Part shown: positions 29,451 through 40,981 of the stretch, in pieces
Layout: each line of letters starts with the position of its first letter
Position numbering within the stretch: position 1 is the stretch's first letter
From: Adineta vaga
Lineage: Eukaryota; Rotifera
Assembly (NCBI GenBank): GCA_021613535.1
Contig: CP075494.1
Location: forward strand, 3,348,001-3,412,000
DNA length: 64,000 nt
Reading direction: 5' to 3'
Made by a program: the position numbers and the translations under genes
The notes under the pieces: generated by a model
The model's input: only the letters and a program-made list of their open reading frames with translations
What the model was told of the DNA's origin: nothing
Database searches by the model: none

Positions 29451-31437
29451 TTAGTTATACAACTTGTTGTTATGTAATCTGACAAAAGTTATTAGATTTG
29501 AAGAGAGATACTTTTGATAATTGGTTCTTTTCGACACAATAATTTGAGCACATCGACATCTAAGTGAGAGATTTCGATTGGAACGAAGAAATTCTTTGAC
29601 CGTTGGTTCTAACGCTAAATCTTCTGGTAAATTACCTCTACTATCAATACAATCAGCATGAGCTCCTTGAGCATGAAGTAGTTGAATAATCGGCTTGGCA
29701 ATATCAATATTGGAGCATCTTGCAATCATATGCAATGGTCGAGTGAAGGACCAATCGGTATCGATTTCATTGACATTTGCGCCACAGAGAATGAGTAAAT
29801 GAATAACTGACAAAGTTGAGACACTAAATAAAAGACGAATAATTTTGCCAGTCTTGATTTATAAATTTGAGAAAACGACATACTTGAAAATAGGAAGTTC
29901 ATGAACAGAAGAGTTATTCGCATAAACTCTAATGTAGTAGATCAGAAAACTGTATTTCATTGTCTTATTTTGCACTATTCGTCGTGCGTTAGCGAGAAGT
30001 GAACGACGTTCGTAATTGTTCATTTTTACTGTTTTAAACATCTGTAAAATCATAAAAATCTATTTCTTATTGAGCACCTTCTAGATAAGTATACTGTCTT
30101 ACGTTAACGATCGTTGCCAGGAATTCAAAAATACGCCATATATTATGATACATGCCTTCGTCGAGTAACCAAGCCGTAACTATTTCAATTGAATAGATGG
30201 GTACTATACCAGTTTCGTTACATGTACCGCTCAGATCTGTGATGAGTTCATGAAAATGACTTCTGTGCCAATTGAAAAGTACATCATAATCGATTTGAGT
30301 GGACACAGCTATTTGATGAGCATGTATACGTAACTGAAGCGAGCGGTAAAATAAATGGTTACGTCGATAGACATTACATTGCCGATAGATAAATTTCAAC
30401 AAAAGATCAACATCACCAAGTCGAAGTAAAATTCGTTCACTAGCAAGTAAGGCATGCGTACGCATGGCATTATCATCATCTCGTATTGCTAACAATTGAT
30501 CGAGTGTCTGACACTCTTGACGGCATTCAGCTGCTTTGTGGAGAATAGTAGGCTCTCTTGATTCTTCCTTATTGACACCTTGGACAAAAAAATCAAATGC
30601 TTTCTGACGATTTTGTACATCGCCAGTGATAGTATAATGACAAGCAAGTAACACCAATTCATCCACAGCTTCTTGTAGTGGTAATCGTTCGAAAAGTAAA
30701 TCAACGAGTAAACTTAAATTGTGATGAGCTACTAACATTAATGCGGAGAATCCATCCCTATTTCTTCCAATTTCGCCATGACAAATGAGAGTTTTAGCAG
30801 TATCCATATATCCTGCGTTAATAACACAATCCAGAGCTGTTCGACCGAGGTGATCCTCCTGTCGAACATCACATCGAGCGGCCAAATAATTCATCAACGC
30901 TTCATTTCCTCCTTCAAATGCAATAAAGAAAGCTTTACAGAGAGCAGCACTTGCATGACCACGTTCAACAAGTTTTCGGACGAGATTCATATCGTTCCTC
31001 TCACATGCTATTGCCAGTGGTGATTGACCATTTCGTGGATGAATATAATTGACGATGTTTGGAGGAAGATCTTCGTAGTAGATTTTGTTTAGTATGACAT
31101 CAATGCAATCCGAGTGTTGAAGGTTAATGGCTTTCAGAAGAATATCTTCTCCACTAATGTATTTCCAGCGATAGAAATTGTTCGACCAATATTTTTCTTT
31201 ACTATTATATAGATTGATCGGTGGAAGAAGATCGTTGAGTTGACCAACATTATTCTGACGGATTGCTTGATGAATTTGATCCCATTGCGATTGAATATCT
31301 TGCTTCATCTCCCACTCTTCATCCCATTTCTCACATGATTGTGTATCAATATCATCATAAAAATGAATCGATTGACTTCTTCCATATAACGATTTGTTTT
31401 TTTTTCGAGACTTGCATCGTTCAGACTTCCATGCCAT
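29451..31437 (-). CDS. FEM1-like ankyrin-repeat protein (CUL2 substrate-receptor type), three exons
   Basis: Exons 31437-30103, 30041-29884 and 29823-29451 join in frame across 61- and 60-bp introns (GTAAGA and GTATGT donors), giving 621 residues, close to animal FEM1. N-terminal ankyrin repeats include N-G-Q-S-P-L-A-I-A-C-E-R-N, L-G-R-T-A-L-D-C-V-I-N-A-G-Y and D-G-F-S-A-L-M-L-V-A-H-H. A TPR-like middle part has Q-K-A-F-D-F-F-V-Q-G. The C-terminal ankyrins (L-L-I-L-C-G-A-N-V-N, R-P-L-H-M-I-A) lead to L-R-C-R-C-A-Q-I-I, which matches the VHL-box-like end. In other animals FEM1 proteins are substrate receptors of CUL2 ubiquitin ligases recognising C-terminal degrons. All splice sites and frames are intact. 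Confidence 0.85.
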
Positions 31438-31712
31438 ACGGATTTTTCACTAAAAATACTAAGCAATATTTTATTTATATAGAAGCAATACAAAATGAAG
31501 TAAGTCTTTCCATTTAAACCAAAAAAACAAACTTTCATAATTTTGCATCGAAATGATAAAAACATATTTTTTGACATTAGTTAGAGAAAGGCAAATAATC
31601 ATAACAGTAATTTCATGTTGAAAGTGAAATGACACGTGGTTTGAAGAAAGAAAAACTAACGTATGTATCAATATAAACTTTGCATTGACAAATTCAATGA
31701 GAAGCATATACA

Positions 31713-33115
31713 ATGTTGTCAACTTTCGAAAGTCTACCAAATGAAATTATTATGATTATTGTGAAATATTCTGGTGATGTTTTTAGTATATTACGAACAT
31801 ATCTTGGTTTGCATGAACGTTTCAATCAAATTCTTTTGGATAAACGTTTGCATCTATTGACGGATTTTTTACATATTAATCTATGTCATGGAAACTTCGA
31901 TTATTACTACGATTCTCACGTATTTCGAGGAGTAACAGAAGAATTGTTCTCCATGAAACATTCGATCACAGATCAACAACTTCGTCAATGTTTTCAATCG
32001 TTGATTGTTTTTCACCTTAGAGAACGATATAATAAATTAAAAGAAGAATTTCAATAAAATGCAGAAAATATCGAAAATGTTTCAACGATGAGCAACTCTT
32101 GGAAGCGAATAACGAATTAAAAGAAATATTTAATAAATTACTATCGAAGCCCTTATCGAAAGGCGATATCAAACGTGTGGAATCTCTAATTTTTTTACGA
32201 GGTGCGCGTCTTGAATGTCCCGATAATCATGTTAGTGATGATTTAAATCTAGCAAAAGCGTTTAATAAGCTATTCTTTGCTCATATTGACAATACTCGAT
32301 TTATTAGTCGAGCACGTCTCAATATGAATTGTTATCGAGTGATAATTGATCTAGCATTGTTTATTTTTCAATATGCAAAACAGATAGTCACCGAAAACGA
32401 TTGGTGTGAATTGACCGTCTGGGAAATATTGGCAGAGCTAGTACATTCAAATATGTCTTGTGTTGAGGATGGATTATTTGTTCAAACTAGTCAATCGGAA
32501 CTATTGAAAATTCTCTTGAATGAACGTATTATACGAGCAAGTATTTATGATGAACTTTTATGTAATATTATCGAACGAACTATGAAAAATCTAATCAAAA
32601 AAACTCGTCTCGATCTAATCTTGTTGATCTGTGAACATCATAACTGTGTACAGAATATTTTTGAAAATCCTGAAAAAAATCGAATATTCGTTGATCAGAT
32701 GACTGGAGATCGGTCAGGATGAGAAATATTCACAATATTGATGGAGAAGAAAATATTTCCCAGTTGATTTATCGATAAACATTTAGTATTTACTCTATTA
32801 CAAAAGAAGGAACGTCGATTGTTAGAAAGATTGTTAACATTATCATCATCTTTAATTTTTCAATTGCATAACGATGGAAATGATCTTTTACTTCATCTTT
32901 GTCTCAAGGTTAGAGATTGTCGACATCGAATAGTTGAATTACTTCTTCGCATGGGATGTAATCCACAACATCGCAATTTGAAAGGAGAGAATTTTCTAAA
33001 TGCAATACACTTGAATAGAAATCGAAAAGTATTCAATGATCTAATTGAACGAGAAATAATCAAAATTCAATATATATCCGGTGAAGAGACACAGGTTATA
33101 CCTATGTTTCAATGA
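31713..33115 (+). pseudogene. F-box/ankyrin protein related to the FEM1-like neighbour, decayed
   Basis: The N-terminus reads M-L-S-T-F-E-S-L-P-N-E-I-I-M-I-I-V-K-Y, an F-box-like start. This frame stops at 32055-32057 and a different frame continues F-N-D-E-Q-L-L-E-A-N-N-E-L-K-E to TGA at 32720. Then R-N-I-H-N-I-D-G-E-E-N-I-S-Q-L-I-Y is in another frame, and finally F-I-D-K-H-L-V-F-T-L-L-Q-K-K-E-R-R to 33115 with ankyrin-like L-L-L-H-L-C-L-K-V and M-G-C-N-P-Q-H-R-N-L-K-G-E-N. No GT-AG pairs explain the breaks, so at least three frameshifts have accumulated. It stands head to head with the FEM1-like gene, 275 bp apart. Confidence 0.6.
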
Positions 33116-33167
33116 CTATTTTGTTTATTTGTTAACTCATACGATTTTATCATATATCAGTGTAGAA

Positions 33168-33245
33168 TAGGTATCTACACCTACATCCTCAAGAAGAGTA
33201 AACATGAGTAATATAATTAATAGGTACTTTGGATGTGGGTGTTAC
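33168..33245. repeat. Telomere-like element, degenerate
   Basis: CACCTACATCCTCAAG (33178-33193) and GGATGTGGGTG (33235-33245) are in the outward (everted) order. Either two half-copies or a rearranged one. Confidence 0.4.
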
Positions 33246-33357
33246 CCTTAAGAGAATATGTATTTTTTTATTATCTTTCGACGATTTATTCTTCCTTTTT
33301 CTACGAAACGTCATTATTAAAGCGTCATTTTGTATAAGTGCATAATATATTACAACG

Positions 33358-34345
33358 ATGGGTAATAATAATGGTATTACTACAATTAATGTTAATCAAC
33401 TTGATTTAACTTATATTAGTGGTGAAACGATTGTTGGAACAATTAATTTACATACCAATGAAAAACAAATAAAAATTTATGAAATTCGTTTAGATTTAAT
33501 TGGTGTACTTGAATATAAAATATATGAAAAAAACAGAATATATTCCATTTTATTCTGATAAAATAATTTTAGCAGAAGCTCTTTTAAAAAACTCAAAATA
33601 AATTTATACTGAAAAAGAATATTCATGGCCATTTAAATTTCAATTAGCAATGCATATTCCATCTTGAATAAATAGATCTGATATAAACATTTCTATTAAA
33701 TATTATTTTGAAGTTAAAATTCGTAAAAATGAAAATAAATTTAAAACAATAGAAACAAAATATTTAACAATCATTTCACGTGTTAATTTATTAGAAAATC
33801 CTCAATATTTACAACCAGTTTCATTTGTAAGATATTTTTCACACGATATTATATTCAATAGTATTTTAAATAAATGAGGATATATTTCTGATGAATCAGT
33901 TATTGTAAAAATAGAAATTGATAATCCAAAAAGAATTTTATTTAAAAATATTCAAGTAACTATTCATCAATTATTTGAAATTAATGAATATAAATATCAA
34001 TCTGAATTGTATTGGAAAAATTTAACAGATTTTATTAATTGTAATGATGAACAATTACAAAATACATATTCTATTAATATTCCAACAAAATTTATTCATC
34101 CAACATTTGAATTTCGACGAAATTTTAATAAAAATATCAATATTAAAATATCTTATATACTTAGATTTACGTCGGAATATTTTGTTGTTGATATTCCAAT
34201 TGTAATAGGAACAGAACCGGCAATTTCAAATTTAATGATTAATTCATCTGCTTTAAATAATGAACAATTTATGAATATTGACAATGATTTACCACCTAGT
34301 TATGAATCGATTATGTTAAATAACAATAATTCATTTTTTCATTAA
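33358..34345 (+). pseudogene. Arrestin-domain protein (ARRDC-like) with PPxY tail, broken
   Basis: The N-terminus is M-G-N-N-N-G-I-T-T-I-N-V, then G-E-T-I-V-G-T-I-N-L and I-R-L-D-L-I-G-V, the arrestin-N pattern. The frame shifts within the A-rich AAAAAACAGAAT near 33532, and the next frame has E-Y-S-W-P-F-K-F-Q-L. TAA at about 33599 and TGA at about 33665 and 33875 interrupt it. The arrestin-C part ends F-V-V-D-I-P-I-V-I-G-T-E, and the tail has D-L-P-P-S-Y-E-S, a PPxY motif that binds WW domains of Nedd4-type ubiquitin ligases. One frameshift and three stops in about 1 kb, with the last third fully open, indicate a decaying gene. Confidence 0.65.
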
Positions 34346-34430
34346 TAAAAGACTCGAATATTTTATTCTATTAAATAAATCTATAAACTAATATAAAATC
34401 GTTCATCTTATATATACGAATGAACGGTCT

Positions 34431-34673
34431 TGATGGTGTGAGAGTGAAAAGATGAGAAATATACACATCTATACATGAAATACATAATATAACGTCTTGT
34501 CTTTAATAATCTATAGAGAAGCACTATATTGAATTTAGTTCTAACATCCTGTTTTTTAGTAAGATTATAACTTATCCTTTATGCTAATATTTCAATATAC
34601 TCCTTGTTCAATATTCAGGTCTATCTTCTTCACTCACACCCTCACCCACACACCCACATCCACACCCTCAAAA
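34431..34673 (+). repeat. Telomere-like element with long loop
   Basis: The left arm GATGGTGTGAGAGTGAAAAG (34432-34451) and a long right arm at 34631-34673 (CACTCACACCCTCACCCACA then CACACCCACATCCACACCC) are separated by about 180 bp of AT-rich DNA, so the interior is larger than in other copies. Confidence 0.6.
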
Positions 34674-35499
34674 TATTCAGATGAAGTCGATCATTTTATT
34701 CTAGTGATTTGTCTTTTAACAGAATCGATTATGTATTCATCACTAACATCCACGTCGATTTCCCTCATATCTTTCATTCTGTATGTCGAAGAAGTTATTC
34801 TGATGAAACTTGTGACAACAAGTATAAATATGCATATATCATCAGTTAATAATCCTATTAATGAAGTCTCACAAGAAGCTTATCTAATTCACCTATTCGC
34901 CAAATCTTTCCATAGGGTAATCCAATTACATCGATTCAGAACTTTCAGGTTATTAACCTAATGTCATTCATATTTTCATTTTTAAGGACTAGACTTTAAC
35001 AAATAGAAACAATTTGCAAAGATTGTTGCATATAAAAATGGAGAGAAAAAAATCAGTTGTCTTGCTCTTTTATATCTAAATGACGAGCCCATCTTTATAT
35101 TCATGAAAGACAGTAATATCTTAAAACTAAATATGATATATGCATCTATGTAGTGTTTTATTAACGTCTAATTTTCATCATTTCTCTCCTTTTCTAAATC
35201 GAAATGTTATTATGTAAATGTAAAGAGTCTACTTAATTAAGTCATTATATTTTTTTCACAATAATTAAGAAAGTACGAAAGGGTAAAACAAATATCAAAC
35301 TATATTATAATTATTCATTTGATTTGGACGATATTGATAACAATTTATGATCGAATGCATCGACGGTTAATCGATGACGTATAATAATGCAGATGATAGT
35401 GGTAAAATAGAAAAATGAATTTGATGTATAACGACATCGAAAATATTCATTTTGTTCCAATGGTTATGATAATCTATATATACGAAATGTTTTCTTATC

Positions 35500-35805
35500 C
35501 ACTTTCTTTTTGAATACAATATGGTCTTAGGATTTTTTCCATTGTCTTCAATTGTTCTGTTTCAATAGTTGATTCAGAAAAAAAGACTTCAGATAAAATA
35601 TTAGTTAACTCATTCGATTGGTCTGATTCGTTGCTGATGATGGACGAGCATTCTCAACAGCCCAAACACTTCGTCTCTATAGAACAAGAATGAATTTATT
35701 TTTCTCATTCGAAAATAAATTTTACTTCATTTTTTGGTTTTAAATGAATTTTTGGACTCGATGTTCTAGTATTTTCAGCACTCCATATACTTTCTTTCTA
35801 AAACA
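35500..35805 (-). CDS. Possible terminal exon pair of an unknown gene
   Basis: On the minus strand an acceptor TATTATGTTTTAG precedes K-E-S-I-W-S-A-E-N-T-R-T-S-S-P-K-I. A GTAAAA donor and a CTATAG acceptor follow, then R-R-S-V-W-A-V-E-N-A-R-P-S-S-A. The repeated S-x-W-x-x-E-N-x-R pattern in both exons suggests real coding or exon duplication. No upstream exon or start was found and I recognise no family. Confidence 0.3.
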
Positions 35806-36829
35806 TAATAGTATAATGATGACGATGATGTTAGAGAAGTTTACTGAGTGACGGTGTTCACTGACAGAGTCTTCTGTGCTAATTAGAACACAAAAATCAC
35901 GTTCTTATATATGGACGAGTAAAGCGTTTTCTCTGCCCTCTTTTTGTTAAAAAAACTAATTTCTTTATTTACATTGTATTATGATATTTTTCATCAGTAA
36001 AAGTCATCTGGAGTGCAAAGTATGGAATTTATTCATAGGCATGGTTCTTTTTCTTTTCCATGATTGTAAGTAAAACACATGTGATGAAACCTGAAAACAT
36101 CGGATATTTGTTTACTTCCATTGAGTTTTATTCAAATAATATCTGCATTAGGAACATAGTTGGTAACTGTACTAGATATGCAATTGAAGACATCAATCAA
36201 AGCAAAACGCTTTTCGTATAAGATCACGTCGAGCTAATAGTCCGTGCAAACTTCTTTTCGAGTGGATGAGACAAGAGTAGAAAAGTGAAATTACGCAGTA
36301 CTCCATAGAAATTGTGGAGTATGAGTGAAGTATCGGAGTGTCGATTTCCTTTCCTTGCGGGATGAGAATGAGACGAGGCTTGAAGGTGTGATGATGGAGA
36401 TCAAAAAGTACATATACATTCATCTTCAAGCAGATTATAATATAAACATAAAAGAATAACATCGGCAATTTAAACAGTGTAACAGAACTCGATATTGTCG
36501 ATATAAGTAGAATGAAATAAATAAGCTATTTTATTTTATTTTGTTTCATATGAACTTTCCTTCATTTCAGAGAATATTGAAATTTACTGATTTTATATCC
36601 GTTCTTGAAGTATGAATTTCTAATGAGGAATTTTAATTTTTATCCGAGAAATCGTCCAAACGTGATGATGTTCGTATCAAGAAGATTATTATAAATGTAG
36701 ATTAAAGAAAATCCTTTCAGGGCATGTAAATTATCTTCAGTGTCTGCTTCAATAAACTTAATAATTCATGAAAAAGAGTAAATTTATTTAAAAGAAAATG
36801 TCGATACGATAGTCAACATTAATAAGAAT

Positions 36830-37798
36830 TTATCTAACTGTCGGGACAACAGTATTTGGTTGTTTACATATAAATTTCTTTAAAGTTGTTTTAAGTGACT
36901 CAGTAAATTTCAAGACAGCAATCATAACTGATAGTAATGATAAATCAATAAATATATAACCAATTCGAAAATGATATTTTGGTGGATTAGTAAAAAATGA
37001 GAGAAAAACAAAAATTGCATATGGAGAAGCGAGAACAAATGAAATAATTACAAATAAAACTAAACGACGCACCATCTTTAATTCTCTGTTTGCTCGTGGT
37101 AAAGCATTTATTGGCATAACACGTTCACTAATTTTCTTAACATATCGAACTAATTTTAAATAAATGAATACTGTCATTGACATTGGCATTACATAAACAC
37201 AAGTGGCTGCAAAAAGTAAAGAGAATGAAAATCGAAAAGGTAATTGACATATTTGATTGTCCATATTATAGATTATTTCTCCAGTAAATAGAAATACCAT
37301 AGGAAATAATAAAGCATAAATCCATGTTGCAATAATAAGTAAGAATTGTGTTCGTATCGATTGCCAAATCAAATGATTTGGATAAACAACAATTACATAT
37401 CGATATAATGCTTCCAATAAATACGAATAATTATGTAAAGCACATAAACTATAACTTAAATATCCTCGAAAAATACATAATGAATCTTGATATGAAATTT
37501 GTTTAAGATCATTTTGTAATGTAAATGTACCCATCCAAAGTGTATCAATTCCTAATACAAGTCCAGTTAAACATGAATTAGCAACAAGCATCATCGGAAC
37601 ATTACGACATGTTTTGTCGGAAATAATAATAATTAAGAAAAATATTGTAAGTCCAATGACAAAGACAGTACATATAACAATGATAATATCGATAGGAATA
37701 AACCAGGATTCTATAGTTAATCTAACAGAATCATTAACAGGTATCATTGATGATGTAAATGAAAGTAAGTTTATGTTTACAAGAAAATGAATCAACAT
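36830..37798 (-). CDS. Rhodopsin-like GPCR, paralogue of the receptor at 53136
   Basis: 322 residues, single exon, seven membrane segments. Shared landmarks with the receptor at 53136-54098 are E-S-W-F-I-P-I-D-I near TM1, D-K-T-C-R-N-V-P-M and L-Q-N-D-L-K. TM3 ends L-L-E-A-L-Y-R-Y-V-I-V-V-Y-P (E-A-L-Y-R-Y for E/DRY). The pre-TM6 segment is R-E-L-K-M-V-R-R-L-V, and TM6-TM7 carries S-P-Y-A-I-F-V-F-L. TM7 lacks a clear NPxxY (L-K-F-T-E-S-L-K). Translation may begin at the ATG of M-I-P-V-N-D-S instead of the first one. The family is of the orphan type expanded in bdelloids; the ligand is unknown. Confidence 0.85.
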   Translation of the reverse strand: MLIHFLVNINLLSFTSSMIPVNDSVRLTIESWFIPIDIIIVICTVFVIGLTIFFLIIIISDKTCRNVPMMLVANSCLTGLVLGIDTLWMGTFTLQNDLKQISYQDSLCIFRGYLSYSLCALHNYSYLLEALYRYVIVVYPNHLIWQSIRTQFLLIIATWIYALLFPMVFLFTGEIIYNMDNQICQLPFRFSFSLLFAATCVYVMPMSMTVFIYLKLVRYVKKISERVMPINALPRANRELKMVRRLVLFVIISFVLASPYAIFVFLSFFTNPPKYHFRIGYIFIDLSLLSVMIAVLKFTESLKTTLKKFICKQPNTVVPTVR

Positions 37799-38334
37799 AG
37801 ACTGAGTACGTCAGTAACAGCAAGAATTTAATTACTTCGTACTATTTTTGGAGGATTAATGCAATTACTTTTTCTCTAAACGTGTCTTTTATAAAACGTA
37901 TGAGAAACTAAAAATAAAGTAAATTTATTCTTTCATTAAACAGATTTGTGTATATATAGTCTGAAAATATTTCACATTTTGTTTTAACAACAATGAAAAT
38001 TTGTAAACGATCCTATCGAGGTCGAGAATATATTGAAAATATATTTATCTATGGATGATTTCATATAATTTGTTATAAAATGAAACAAATTCTATAATTT
38101 TCTTTTTTTTCTCATCCTTTTTCTTTGATTAATCATTAATAAAACATTTTCTCAATTAAGAAGATTTTGCTTTGTAATATTCTATTCGAATAAAACTAAT
38201 GTCTAATACATAAGTGTGACCATATAGAACAAGAAACTAGATGATGTAGATCAACCATCTGTTTGATGTTGTCTACATTCTTAATATGCATTGTATATTT
38301 ATTTTTTAAACAGATCATATTACATAAATCAGTT
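37799..38334. other. Intergenic, AT-rich
   Basis: 536 bp between two minus-strand genes, probably the GPCR promoter and the kelch gene 3' flank. No feature is seen. Confidence 0.5.
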
Positions 38335-40199
38335 TCATGGTTGAAATTGTTCACAACTATTAAGAATTTGTTTACTTGTATCTACACCACCACACATTAG
38401 TACATTGCCTGTTGAAGGAATGAAACTAGCTGTATGAAAGAAACGTGGTACATTTAAGCATTTTACTATAACGGATGACATTGTTACTAAATTGAAGATT
38501 TCACATGGAGCCAATTCATCGTCAGTCATAGATGTACGACCACCAGCTAATAAAACTGCTTTGTTATTTCTCAGTAAAGTAGCTGTATGAAAAGTACGTT
38601 TACTTTTATTTGTTCCATTCGCTACAAATGAAAGAGTTGTTACATCGAAAATATCAAAAGTATCAAGAACATTTATTTCATCACTTCCACCACCAACAAT
38701 CAATACTTTATTAATAGGTGCTGGAATATAAGTCGCTGTATGTCCAGCTCGTTTTGACCACATATGAAGAGTCGATGTTTGAAACATATTTGTTGCTGCA
38801 TCATAAAATTCCAAAGTATTTGTATATTGTATATCATCTGGATTGTTATTTGATCCACCTATAATCAAGACTTTATTAATCGTAGGTAAAAAGGTTAAGG
38901 TATGACCAACACGTCCAATCATCATCGTATTTTTTACTGATTTAAACTGCATACCATCAAATACATCACCAGAAGTCAGGGCTGTATAACTTGAATTTTG
39001 ACCACCAATTAGAACTATCTTATTCAAATTTGGTATAACTGCTGATTTATGTGTTGCACGAGCAATAGACATTGGAATGATACTTGTTACACCGGTAGTC
39101 GAATTGAATAATTCAGCATTAACATGTGGCATGTATGTACTATTCATTCCGCCAGCGATTAACACGAGTTTCGATGATGGAACTACATCAGCAGTATGAT
39201 CGTAACGTGCTGTTGACATATTCTGACCAGATGTCATTGTTAATGTGTCATTTATGATTAAGAATTTATCTATTGTATTAAGTGCGGTAGTTGTCGATGG
39301 ATTAAAACCACCAGTAATTAGAATAGAAGTATAATTGGAAACAAATGTACTTGTATGGTACATGCGACATGATGTCATATTTCCAACAAAAGATACGGAA
39401 TGGATATTGATCGAACAGAGGCGAAATATATATAATATATTTTTTATTTGAATAGAAAATGATGAAAGTGATTCCAAACGTTGTTGAATTTGGTAACCAT
39501 GAACTATTTGGAAAGTAATTAATGGTCGAGTTCGATCCGTTGCATTTTGAATACATCGTATACTATAATAAATACAAAAGAATATTCGTTTGTCTTTGAA
39601 ATGGAATAACATACAATCGATTGCTATTCACTTTGTCAATCGTTATCCTTTGAATTTTTAGAATATTACGTTCTGATAAATGGATATTTTCTTCAATCTA
39701 AACAGATTTATAAAAATTTTCATATCCTCTCACATAACTTACATTGCGTGCTAATGCTTCTCGATCAATTGAAACCAGATCATTTGATGAAAGATTATCG
39801 CCATTTAATAACAAATAAGTGACATCCAAAGACGATCCTATATAAAATCTCTTGATACTAACGAAAAAGCTGTCTTTTCTATTTACCTATCGTTAGAGAA
39901 AAAATATTGATTAAACAACCAAATATATATATAAATCTATAGACAAACAAAATAAAAAGATAATAATCTTTTAAATAAAAACTACCGTTGTTTTTCACGA
40001 AAACTGAATAATCGCATCGTTTGAATATTTTGGTCTCTAAAGAAAAAAATAATTCTAATACGTACTGTTTACTACCTTTTATCAGTATAAAATGATAACG
40101 TAATTTATTTTCTCGTTTCTTATTATAGATACTTTTATGTGCGTCATCACTGTTATTTGAATCATGCTCTGTATGTGTAAAAAATGTTTGCACTTGCAC
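38335..40199 (-). CDS. Membrane-anchored kelch-repeat protein (multi-exon)
   Basis: Exons about 40199-39887, 39837-39743, 39697-39615 and 39562-38335 join in frame across 45-52-bp introns (about 570 residues). A further 41-bp intron inside the first exon is possible. The N-terminal part is cytosolic and charged, then comes one membrane segment (Y-L-F-I-L-F-V-Y-R-F-I-Y-I-F-G). Next is an extracellular stem (S-S-L-D-V-T-Y-L-L-L-N-G-D-N-L) resembling an SEA-like linker. The rest is a propeller of about seven kelch blades, each with R-x-x-H-T-A followed by K-V-L-I-x-G-G. It is a type II membrane protein with an extracellular propeller, likely for ligand binding or adhesion. The exact start codon is not certain. 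Confidence 0.75.
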
Positions 40200-40981
40200 A
40201 GTGGTCGATATACTAGTTTTAACGGCAATTGCGTTTCTTAAAACTTTACGATATGAGGGTGTGGGTGTGTAGGAGTATCATTAGTCTCTTGATCCGCCAT
40301 CACCCAAACCCACTCTCACGAATATATTGACTGTTAGTTTTCTTTTCAATTGCACTAAGCAAACGTGATCAACCATTTCCCTCTCGATGTGTAAGTGAAT
40401 TTGTTTGTTTCAAAATTATTAATAATATAATGTATAGTCCTAAGTGGAATATTCGTTGCACGATGATTAGCAGAAGCAGACCGTATACCGTTGCTCCAGT
40501 AATGTATTCACTTTTTGAGTACACAAAAAGATTGTTATTGTATATGTTCTCAAGACTCAGTACTATTCACTGATGTTTTATTCATCATTTTCATTTATGC
40601 ACGATAGATTTCAATGAATTAGCAATTTTATCTGCTCTCTTTCTATGAGAAAAGTTTGTCAGTTATTAGGTCTTTTATCATATTTCTAACGGAAATGAAC
40701 TGGGAAAATAATCATTATGCATGTATGAATATACATCGTTAATCATTTTTCTTGCCAAATTACCGGTTCGTTAATCTTGGTGATGAACATAATCAAATGC
40801 GCTATCACAGTATGGGAGAAATTACGTTGCATATGTCGCAGTGTAGAAGAGTATAAAAACAGAGTGCATCCGTCTTTTCTTACTAATACTGAGAAACATC
40901 CTTCATTAGTAACGGTAGATATTTGTTTTTTTGTATACATTATCATTATATAACAAATATCTATTTGAAATCAAAACAAAA
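40200..40981. other. Intergenic region between divergent genes
   Basis: Shared 5' flank of the kelch gene (-) and GPCR (+). It contains the telomere-like element at 40255-40320. A 5' exon of the kelch gene may lie here but I could not place it. Confidence 0.45.
40255..40320. repeat. Telomere-like inverted-repeat element (clean copy)
   Basis: The left arm GAGGGTGTGGGTGTGTAGG and right arm CATCACCCAAACCCACTCTC are separated by about 27 bp. Confidence 0.8.

Larger units (their letters stand above)
34346..36829. other. Intergenic region of 2.5 kb
   Basis: Holds one telomere-like element with widely spaced arms (34431-34673) and a possible minus-strand exon pair (35500-35805). Other frames (such as 34581-34961, which crosses the repeat, and 36468-36193) have no supporting features. 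No RNA gene is seen. Confidence 0.45.

Noticed and set aside
34581-34961. 126-codon plus-strand frame
   Set aside because: It reads through the telomere-like right arm (T-H-T-L-T-H-T-P) and lacks any motif.
36193-36468. 91-codon minus-strand frame
   Set aside because: No recognisable motif and no neighbouring exons.
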